Part shown: piece by piece, positions 6,998 through 12,125 of the stretch
Position numbering within the stretch: position 1 is the first letter of the stretch
How the letters are laid out: each line of letters begins with the position of its first letter
Assembly (NCBI GenBank): GCA_900543165.1
Contig: UQQQ01000053.1
Location: 1-13,406, forward strand
Reading direction: 5' to 3'
DNA: 13,406 nt
DNA from: an uncultured Dialister sp.
Lineage (GTDB): Bacteria > Bacillota > Negativicutes > Veillonellales > Dialisteraceae
The notes under the pieces: model-generated
The model's input: only the letters and a program-made list of their open reading frames with translations
The model's database searches: none
What the model was told of the DNA's origin: nothing
Made by a program: the position numbers and the translations under genes

Positions 6998-7219
6998 AAT
7001 TAGTGACTGGTGGCTGGTGGTGACTAGGGATTAGTAGCTAGGGATTAGGAGTGACTGGAGGCTTAAATGCCATTTTCGGGCATCGACCGATTTATACTCC
7101 GCGGCGCTTCCATCATTTTATGCGCCGCACCACCATTTCTCATTTCTAATTTCTCATTCGAACAAAGCTTTCATCCGCAATCAAAGGGCATCCCGCCCCA
7201 CGGGCTAACCCTGAACCCT
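6998..7219. repeat. Modular intergenic repeat, copy R3 (inverted)
   Basis: Same parts as R1 in the opposite orientation: heptamer tract GTGACTG/GTGGCTG/GGGATTA (about 7003-7060), a TGCCATTTTCGGGCA segment, the GCGGCGC...GCGCCGC hairpin at about 7100-7130, an AT-rich heptamer tract CATTTCTCATTTCTAATT, CAAAGCTTTCATCCGCAATC, then the conserved end GGGCTAACCCTGAACCC at 7203-7219. The conserved end faces the start of the FAD-oxidoreductase gene. Confidence 0.85.
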
Positions 7220-7249
7220 TTTTGTACTCACACGAAATGAGGCATGCTT

Positions 7250-8644
7250 ATGAAAAATTTCGATCTCATCATCATCGGTGCCGGTCCGGCGGGGATATTC
7301 ACGGCGCTTGAGCTGGCTGATACGGGGATGTCCATCCTGATTCTGGAGAAGGGGCTGGATATCCGTGAGCGCATCGCGCTCAATAAGAACAGGCAGGCGA
7401 AGGCTACTGACCGCTATGCGAATATCGTGTCCGGCTGGGGCGGCGCGGGAGCCTTCTCTGACGGGAAGCTGACGCTTACGACAGACTATGGCGGAAATCT
7501 GGATGACTATATGAATAAGGGTGAGCTCGCTCGTCTGATTTCCTATGTGGACGGCGTGTACTGCCGCTATGGCGGGGCTGATCGCAAGGTCTACGGAGAT
7601 GAGTACAAGGAGGAGCTGCACGAATTGAAGCGGCGGGCGGCAGCCGCAGACCTCTCCTTCATCCCCGCGCGCATCCGCCACCTTGGGACGGATGTGAATG
7701 GCGAGATCCTCTCCCGCATGCGTGACAGTCTGCCTGCCAATGTGACGGTGAAGTCAAAGTGTCCGGTGGATACGATTCTTGTGAGCGACGGAGCTCTGCA
7801 GGGCGTCATGGCGGGCGGCGAGACGTACTGCTGCAAGTACCTCGTGGCTGCGCCGGGGCGTGACGGGGCGGAGTGGTTCGCCGGGGAAGCGAAGCGCATC
7901 GGTCTTCAGACCGAGTCGAATGCGGTCGACATCGGCGTACGTGTGGAGTCGCCGGCCGAAGTCTTCGAGCCGATCACGAACATCTGCTATGAGTCGAAGC
8001 TGGTGTATTTCTCCAAATCCTTCGATGACCGTGTACGCACGTTCTGCATGAATCCGTATGGCTTCGTCGTGACGGAGAATAACAACGGGCTCATGACGGT
8101 GAATGGTCATTCGTATGCACACAAAAAGAGTGAGAATACCAATTTCGCCATTCTGGTCTCGAAGCAGTTCACCGAGCCGTTCCACGAACCGATCGAGTAT
8201 GGGAAATACATTGCGACACTGGCAAACATGCTGGGCGGCGGGCCCATCGTGCAGCGTCTTGGCGACCTGCGTGACGGCCGTCGTTCGACGGCAGAGCGCA
8301 TACGAAGAGGGCTGATCAACCCCACCATGCCCTCGGCAACACCAGGAGATTTATCTTTGGTCTTGCCATATCGCTTCTTAAAGGATATTATGGAGATGTT
8401 TGAAGCGCTGGATGAAGCATGCCCGGGAGCGAACTCGCGCCACACCCTTCTCTATGGGGTGGAAGTGAAGTTCTACTCCTCCCGCATCGCACTGTCTTCC
8501 CAGCTGGAGACGAAGATTCCCAATTTCTTCGCTATTGGTGATGGAGCCGGCATCACCAGGGGCCTTGCACAGGCCTCCGCCGCCGGTGTAGTCGTCGGGC
8601 GCGAGATCGCGGCCCGCATTGGTCAACCGAAGGGAGAACTTTGA
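7250..8644 (+). CDS. FAD-dependent oxidoreductase, COG2509-like, function unknown
   Basis: Predicted flavoprotein of 464 residues in the uncharacterised COG2509 group. The N-terminal Rossmann motif GAGPAG is at 10-15, with E33 (LILEKG) placed to bind the FAD ribose. SGWGGAGAFSDGKLTL at 61-76 is typical of this group. Near the C-terminus AIGDGAGITRGLAQASAAG completes the FAD site. No signal peptide or membrane segment is seen, so it should be cytoplasmic. I chose ATG 7250 because ATGAGG lies seven bases upstream; ATG 7244 two codons earlier is only one base from that site. It overlaps purB (TGATG), indicating translational coupling, but no biochemical link with purine synthesis is established. 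Substrate unknown. Confidence 0.85.
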   Translation: MKNFDLIIIGAGPAGIFTALELADTGMSILILEKGLDIRERIALNKNRQAKATDRYANIVSGWGGAGAFSDGKLTLTTDYGGNLDDYMNKGELARLISYVDGVYCRYGGADRKVYGDEYKEELHELKRRAAAADLSFIPARIRHLGTDVNGEILSRMRDSLPANVTVKSKCPVDTILVSDGALQGVMAGGETYCCKYLVAAPGRDGAEWFAGEAKRIGLQTESNAVDIGVRVESPAEVFEPITNICYESKLVYFSKSFDDRVRTFCMNPYGFVVTENNNGLMTVNGHSYAHKKSENTNFAILVSKQFTEPFHEPIEYGKYIATLANMLGGGPIVQRLGDLRDGRRSTAERIRRGLINPTMPSATPGDLSLVLPYRFLKDIMEMFEALDEACPGANSRHTLLYGVEVKFYSSRIALSSQLETKIPNFFAIGDGAGITRGLAQASAAGVVVGREIAARIGQPKGEL

Positions 8645-9936
8645 TGATACCGAGGTACACACGTCCAGTCATGGAAAAGATCTGGAACGAAAGAAATGAA
8701 TGGCAGACAATGCTTGATGTAGAAATCGCAGCCTGCGAAGCAAATGCTGAGCTGGGCCGCATTCCGAAGGAAGCTGTCGAAGTGATCAAAGCGAAAGCAG
8801 ACTTTGATGTCGACCGCATCCATGAGATCGATCGTGAAATCAATCACGACATCATCGCTTTCCTCACCAATGTCGGGGAATACGTAGGCGATGATGCCAA
8901 GTACATCCACATGGGCCTTACCTCCACCGACGTGAAGGATACCGGTCTCAATGTACAGATCAAACAGGCCTCCGCTGTCCTTCTCGAAGATCTCGAAAAA
9001 CTGGCAGAAGTCCTGAAGAGAAGAGCGGTCGAATTCAAGTACACCCCGACCATCGGACGCACCCACGGCGTCCATGCAGAGCCGACCACCTTCGGCTTGA
9101 AGCTCCTCCTCTGGTATTCCGAGACCCTTCGCAACATTGACCGCATGAAGAGAGCCGCAGAAGAAATGGCTGTCGGCAAACTGTCCGGCGCGGTAGGCAC
9201 CTATGCCGACATCGATCCATACGTCGAAGAATACGTCTGCAAGAAGATGGGCCTTGTCAGAGAAGTCGTAGCGACCCAGGTCGTACAGCGTGACCACCAT
9301 GCTGAATACATCACGACTTTAGGCGTCATCGCCGGCACCCTCGCACAGATGGCTCTCGAAGTCCGCCACCTGCAGAGAACCGAAGTGAGAGAAGCGGAAG
9401 AATACTTCAGCCCGAAGCAGAAAGGCTCCTCTGCGATGCCGCATAAGAGAAATCCGGTCAAGTCCGAAAGAATCTGCGGCATGGCCCGTCTCATCCAGGG
9501 CTACAGCCTCCCGGCCTTCGAAGACATCCCGCTCTGGCATGAAAGAGATATTTCCCACTCCTCCGTCGAACGCGTCATGTTCCCAGATGCGACCATCGCT
9601 TTGGACTACATCCTCGCGCAGACCACCGACCTCATCGACAAGCTCCTCGTCTATCCGGACAAGATGCTCGCCGATCTCAACCTCACCGGCGGTCTCATCT
9701 ACAGCCCGCGCGTCCTCCTCGCTCTCGTAGCGAAAGGCGCTTACCGCGACACCGCATATCGCTGGGTACAGAGAAATGCGATGAAACGCTGGCTTCAGGG
9801 AGAAGATTTCTACGAAAATCTTTGCAAGGATGAAGATGTCAGAAAGTATCTGAACGAAGAAGAAATCAAAGCCTGCTTCGACTACAAGCCGATGCTCGTC
9901 CATGTCGATGAGATCTTCGCTCGTTTCGGACTGTAA
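8644..9936 (+). CDS. purB: Adenylosuccinate lyase
   Basis: Cleaves SAICAR to AICAR and adenylosuccinate to AMP, each releasing fumarate, in purine synthesis; a cytoplasmic homotetramer. 430 residues, standard for the bacterial type. MGLTSTDVKDT at 90-100, GRTHGVHAEPTTFG at 138-151 with the general acid/base histidine H141, and the fumarase/aspartase signature SSAMPHKRNP at 262-271 with the catalytic serine are all intact. ATG 8644 shares its A with the upstream stop (TGATG) and has AAGGGAG seven bases upstream; the TTG one codon earlier is less likely. It is the second gene of the operon, closed by a strong terminator. Codons are strongly C-ending (ctc, atc, gtc) with frequent aga, suggesting high expression. 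Confidence 0.97.
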   Translation: MIPRYTRPVMEKIWNERNEWQTMLDVEIAACEANAELGRIPKEAVEVIKAKADFDVDRIHEIDREINHDIIAFLTNVGEYVGDDAKYIHMGLTSTDVKDTGLNVQIKQASAVLLEDLEKLAEVLKRRAVEFKYTPTIGRTHGVHAEPTTFGLKLLLWYSETLRNIDRMKRAAEEMAVGKLSGAVGTYADIDPYVEEYVCKKMGLVREVVATQVVQRDHHAEYITTLGVIAGTLAQMALEVRHLQRTEVREAEEYFSPKQKGSSAMPHKRNPVKSERICGMARLIQGYSLPAFEDIPLWHERDISHSSVERVMFPDATIALDYILAQTTDLIDKLLVYPDKMLADLNLTGGLIYSPRVLLALVAKGAYRDTAYRWVQRNAMKRWLQGEDFYENLCKDEDVRKYLNEEEIKACFDYKPMLVHVDEIFARFGL

Positions 9937-9952
9937 TTCACTCATCAAAAAA

Positions 9953-9980
9953 GCCTCGACCCGTAAGGGCGAGGCTTTTT
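9953..9980 (+). terminator. Terminator after purB
   Basis: GCCTCGACCC-GTAA-GGGCGAGGC followed by TTTTT, with one bulged A, 16 bases after the purB stop. An A-run on the left side would let it act in the other direction too. Confidence 0.88.
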
Positions 9981-10037
9981 GCGTGAAGGGGGATGGCGGA
10001 GTTCTTATCCGCGCAGCTATGAACGGATATCATTTTA

Positions 10038-10046
10038 TGATATGAT
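10038..10046 (+). promoter_or_regulatory. Toxin promoter, unit 1 (extended -10)
   Basis: TGATATGAT is an extended -10 (TGnTATGAT) that is kept in unit 2 as TGGTATGAT. The -35 region is weak. Predicted transcript start is about 10052. Confidence 0.6.
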
Positions 10047-10087
10047 ACAGGCGGTGCCATCGTAAACGATAGGCGGTTAAATGAGGA

Positions 10088-10100
10088 CCCCGAAAGGGGG
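10088..10100 (+). promoter_or_regulatory. Hairpin masking the toxin ribosome site, unit 1
   Basis: CCCC-GAAA-GGGG, a GNRA-type capped stem. Its 3' arm is the only plausible Shine-Dalgarno sequence, nine bases before the ATG at 10110. Unit 2 has the same hairpin at 10412-10423. Masking of the ribosome site is typical of type I toxin messages. Confidence 0.6.
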
Positions 10101-10109
10101 ATGACCCAT

Positions 10110-10177
10110 ATGACGAAATACGATTTTTTACGATCGTCTTTTTTGTGAGTATGTGTGTTATAGCGCTGACAAAGTGA
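10110..10177 (+). pseudogene. Small hydrophobic toxin, unit 1, frameshifted
   Basis: Starts ATG ACG AAA TAC GAT like the intact copy but has six T where unit 2 has seven, so it stops after 12 residues (MTKYDFLRSSFL). Restoring one T gives a 22-residue peptide, MTKYDFFTIVFFVSMC followed by VIALTK, ending at the TGA at 10175-10177. The downstream frame is still hydrophobic and well matched to unit 2, so the change is recent, or reversible by slippage in the T-run, or a sequencing error. Confidence 0.7.
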
Positions 10178-10184
10178 CCAATAG

Positions 10185-10222
10185 AAAAACCGCCTTGCTC
10201 CTGACAAGATGAGGCGGTTTTT
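10185..10222. terminator. Bidirectional terminator, unit 1
   Basis: Perfect 11-bp arms AAAAACCGCCT and AGGCGGTTTTT. It can end both the toxin message (plus) and the antisense RNA (minus). The left arm is also complementary to AGGCGGTT in the toxin 5' leader (about 10071-10078), allowing a 5'-3' fold-back. Confidence 0.85.
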
Positions 10223-10271
10223 CTTCTTGAAATAATGGGGGCATAACCGTTTATCGGATGGCACCGTTTCT
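10185..10271 (-). ncRNA. Candidate antisense (antitoxin) RNA, unit 1
   Basis: Predicted to start near 10271 from the promoter at 10278-10306 and to end at the shared terminator, about 87 bases. It converges on the toxin message and is complementary to it across the terminator hairpin. Its CCCCC (+ strand GGGGG at about 10238) could also pair with the toxin ribosome site. No peptide is encoded. Confidence 0.55.
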
Positions 10272-10277
10272 ATTTGT

Positions 10278-10306
10278 ATTGTAAGACATCCCGTGAAAGA
10301 AAGCAA
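10278..10306 (-). promoter_or_regulatory. Antisense RNA promoter, unit 1
   Basis: On the minus strand TTGCTT (10301-10306), 17-base spacer, TACAAT (10278-10283). Both boxes and the spacing are kept in unit 2. Confidence 0.65.
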
Positions 10307-10361
10307 GGGCGATTCTATGAATAGATTCTATTCTGCGCAGCTATGAACGGACATCATTTTA

Positions 10362-10370
10362 TGGTATGAT
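10362..10370 (+). promoter_or_regulatory. Toxin promoter, unit 2 (extended -10)
   Basis: TGGTATGAT, equivalent to the element at 10038-10046. Predicted transcript start is about 10377. Confidence 0.6.
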
Positions 10371-10431
10371 ACAGGCGGTGCCATCGTAAACGATAGGCGG
10401 TTAAATAAAGACCCCGAAAGGGGTGGGTCAG

Positions 10432-10500
10432 ATGACGAAATACGATTTTTTTACAGTTGTTTTTCTGATGACGGTGTGCATTGCCGCATTGCTGAAATAG
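10432..10500 (+). CDS. Small hydrophobic peptide toxin, unit 2 (type I toxin-antitoxin)
   Basis: A 22-residue peptide beginning MTKYDFFTVVFLMTV and ending in IAALLK: a charged start, one hydrophobic helix long enough to enter a membrane, and a terminal lysine. This matches the general pattern of short membrane toxins of type I systems (Fst-like and holin-like toxin families); an exact family assignment is not possible by eye. The only ribosome site is GGGG at 10420-10423, held in a CCCC-GAAA-GGGG stem. The leader AGGCGGTT can pair with the 3' GCCGCCT, as in other structured toxin messages. The antisense RNA promoter downstream is conserved. Expected action is membrane damage or growth arrest when the antisense RNA is lost. 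Confidence 0.7.
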   Translation: MTKYDFFTVVFLMTVCIAALLK

Positions 10501-10507
10501 CCAATAG

Positions 10508-10544
10508 AAAAGCCGCCTTAGCCCTGGAAAGTTAAGCGGTTTTT
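10508..10544. terminator. Shared terminator, unit 2
   Basis: AAAAGCCGCCTTA pairs with TAAGCGGTTTTT with one bulged C and one G-U pair. It is the equivalent of 10185-10222, slightly weaker. Confidence 0.75.
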
Positions 10545-10598
10545 CTACACTTGATAATCATATGGGGCCATGACCGTTTATCGGATGGCACCGTTTCT
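10508..10598 (-). ncRNA. Candidate antisense (antitoxin) RNA, unit 2
   Basis: Predicted start about 10598, end at the shared terminator, roughly 90 bases. Its 5' part CGGTGCCATCCGATAAACGG is the same as in unit 1. It carries GGCCCCAT, able to form about four G-C pairs with the toxin ribosome site. Confidence 0.55.
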
Positions 10599-10604
10599 AT
10601 CTGT

Positions 10605-10633
10605 ATTGTAAGATATCCAGCGAAAGAATGCAA
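10605..10633 (-). promoter_or_regulatory. Antisense RNA promoter, unit 2
   Basis: On the minus strand TTGCAT (10628-10633), 17-base spacer, TACAAT (10605-10610). The -35 box overlaps the AAGG ribosome site of the prepilin peptidase gene that starts at 10643. Confidence 0.65.
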
Positions 10634-10642
10634 GGTAGACAT

Positions 10643-11294
10643 ATGGACTTCTTTTACTTGATCGCCGGCGCGGCTGTGCTGCTTGTGACATTTCTGCTGC
10701 ATCGCTTTGGGAATGCATGGATTGACCGTCTCTATGCGTCGCACAGGGGCATCCTGACCTTTCCTTTGACGGTCAAAGAACGGGGACGCTTGCGACGTTT
10801 CCTTCTTCCGCTCGCCTTTCTTCTCTGCGGTGCGCGCTCGGTCTACATCGCATCCAGCCCTGTCGAGCTTTTCTTCCTGCTTTTTTGCCGCCGCTTTCCT
10901 TCTGCTCATGACGGCGACTGACTTTGAGCAGTACTGCCTCTTTGATGCGATGATGCTTCCCTTTGCGGCGGGAGGGCTTCTCCTCTCGCTCCTCCAGCTT
11001 CCCCGCCTGACCGATCATCTCCTCGCGGCCGCTGTGGGCGGCGCAGTTTTCCTCGTGCTTGCCATCCTCTCTCGCGGGGCTTTGGGCGGGGGCGATGTGA
11101 AGCTCATCGCATCGCTTGGCCTCTGGCTGGGGACCGATGCGCTCCTCTTCGTCACGATGGCCGGCATCGTCCTTGGCGGTCTTGCTGCCCTTCTCCTGAT
11201 GCTCCTCCGGCTCAAGAAGCGCAAGAGTGCCTTCGCCTATGGCCCGTACTTTGCGCTCACTACACTCGCTCTCTTCCTAATGCGGAGCGTGTAG
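10643..11294 (+). pseudogene. Type IV prepilin peptidase (A24 family), frameshifted
   Basis: Membrane aspartyl protease that removes the leader of type IV pilin-like or competence proteins. The reading frame is split at a T-run (TTTTTT, 10881-10886): the first part reads MDFFYLIAGAAVLLVTF... to LFFLLF, and with one T removed continues AAAFLLLMTATDFEQYCLFD to the TAG at 11294, 216 residues in all. Both catalytic aspartates are present, in TATDFEQY (about residue 93) and GGGDVKL. Several hydrophobic segments are clear. The N-terminal cysteine-rich methylase region of full-size PilD is absent, so it is the short form. ATG 10643 is chosen because AAGG lies seven bases upstream. No pilin gene is nearby. 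It could be a true pseudogene, a phase-variable gene, a slippage-expressed gene or a sequencing error. Confidence 0.8.
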
Positions 11295-11591
11295 GAATTA
11301 GAAATTAGAAATGAGAAATGAAGGTGGCGGCTTCGCCGCGAATACATATGAGGCGATGCCCGAAAGTAGCATACCAGTGACTAGTGACTGGTAGCTAGGG
11401 ATTAGGAGTCTCAAGTGACTGGCATGGCAGCTCATGGCATTGCCATTATTTATACTTCGCGGCGCTTCCATACTTTTATGCGCCGCACCACAATTTCGCA
11501 TTTCTCATTTCTAATTTCTCATTCAATCGAGGCTTTCAAGCGTAATCAAGGGCGATACGTCCTAGGGGCTCATCCCGAACCCTGAACCTGT
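11292..11591. repeat. Modular intergenic repeat, copy R4 (double, head to head)
   Basis: Starts with AT-rich heptamers TAGGAAT/TAGAAAT/GAGAAAT whose first unit includes the TAG stop of the prepilin peptidase. Then the hairpin GGCGGCTTCGCCGC, GATGCCCGAAAGTAGC, and heptamers GTGACTA/GTGACTG/GGGATTA at about 11377-11411. After that the elements run in reverse: a GCGGCGC-type hairpin, CATTTCTCATTTCTAATT, GGCTTTCAAGCGTAATCAAGG, and the CCCGAACCCTGAACC end. The two halves make a near-inverted repeat of the whole unit. Confidence 0.85.
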
Positions 11592-11658
11592 TTCCCATCA
11601 CCTCGATTCATACCAACCGCCCATATCTATTCCAAAACAGCATACAAAGAAAAACCGT

Positions 11659-11687
11659 TTGACAGATGGCTCTTTGCCGTGTATGAT
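11659..11687 (+). promoter_or_regulatory. Promoter of the T-box leader
   Basis: TTGACA (11659-11664), 17-base spacer, TATGAT (11682-11687): a near-perfect sigma-70 promoter. Predicted start is about 11694. Confidence 0.85.
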
Positions 11688-11895
11688 TATTGCAACTCAA
11701 TACCCCATGCGATGACTGGGATCAAGTGATATGATGTTCTTTTCAGAGAGCCGATGGTTGGTGAAAATCGGCAGGAAGCATATGACGAACTCTCCCAGGA
11801 GCTCCGGATCGAAGCAGTGATGCCGTAGAGAAGGCGGAAGTCCCCGTTATGGATGAACCATGAAAGTATAATGCAGGGTGGTACCGCGAAACCTC

Positions 11896-11926
11896 GCCCC
11901 TGTCTCGGAAGAGACAGGGGCTTTTA
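11896..11926 (+). terminator. T-box terminator, module 1
   Basis: GCCCCTGTCTC-GGAA-GAGACAGGGGC, perfect 11-bp stem, followed by TTTTAT. Confidence 0.9.
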
Positions 11927-11975
11927 TATTATACGAAGTGGAAGAGAGATAAGCACAGAGTGGTACAGCGCAGAC

Positions 11976-12013
11976 GCGCCTCTGTCCGAGGGATCGGACG
12001 GAGGCGCTTTTTT
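11976..12013 (+). terminator. T-box terminator, module 2
   Basis: GCGCCTCTGTCCGA-GGGA-TCGGACGGAGGCGC, 14 positions with one T-G pair, followed by TTTTTT. It begins six bases after the second T-box sequence. Confidence 0.9.
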
Positions 12014-12052
12014 CTTTCATGGTGAGTGATAAATCAGGGTGGCACCGCGGAA

Positions 12053-12095
12053 AACCGCCCCTGGGAGAGGAAAGCCTCTTTCAGGGGCGGTTTTT
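12053..12095 (+). terminator. T-box terminator, module 3
   Basis: AACCGCCCCTG and CAGGGGCGGTT arms with an inner AGAGG/CCTCT pairing, followed by TTTTT. The binding-protein ribosome site (AGGAGG, 12112-12117) follows 17 bases later. Confidence 0.9.
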
Positions 12096-12125
12096 ATGAT
12101 CCATGTAAACTAGGAGGAAACACAA

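Larger units (their letters stand above)
10011..10635. repeat. Tandem duplication of a roughly 300-bp toxin/antisense RNA unit
   Basis: Unit 1 is 10011-10308 and unit 2 is 10335-10635, spaced by 324 bases and in the same orientation. Both begin GCGCAGCTATGAACGGA and end GCAAGG. Conserved between them are both promoters, the CCCCGAAAGGGG hairpin, the MTKYDF start and the terminator stem, while the linkers have diverged. The spacer between units contains GATTCTAT twice. Confidence 0.92.
11694..12095 (+). promoter_or_regulatory. T-box riboswitch leader with three T-box/terminator modules, probably leucine-specific
   Basis: tRNA-sensing leader. Stem I lies at about 11700-11800: CTGGGA pairs with TCCCAG, ATATG pairs with CATAT, and AGAGAGCCGATGGTTGGTG is the usual distal arm. 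The right side of the specifier loop reads GACGAACTC, giving CTC (Leu) or, shifted by one, TCT (Ser). The first T-box, AGGGTGGTACCGCG (11875-11888), has UGGU, which needs a tRNA with A73; this fits tRNA-Leu and argues against tRNA-Ser (G73). Two more T-box sequences follow at 11957-11970 (AGAGTGGTACAGCG) and 12036-12049 (AGGGTGGCACCGCG), each with its own terminator and no evident Stem I. The regulated gene is the amino acid binding protein at 12126. The specifier reading is tentative. Confidence 0.88.

Noticed and set aside
7205..7250. Purine riboswitch or PurR box ahead of the FAD-purB operon
   Set aside because: No purine aptamer core or PurBox-like pair could be found; the region is repeat R3.
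8623..9300. 225-codon minus-strand open frame
   Set aside because: Opposite purB, which has all catalytic motifs; no ribosome site or recognisable domain.
11766..11800. Serine specifier (TCT) for the T-box
   Set aside because: Possible by position, but the UGGU match in the T-box sequence needs A73, whereas bacterial tRNA-Ser has G73; the downstream binding protein also favours leucine.
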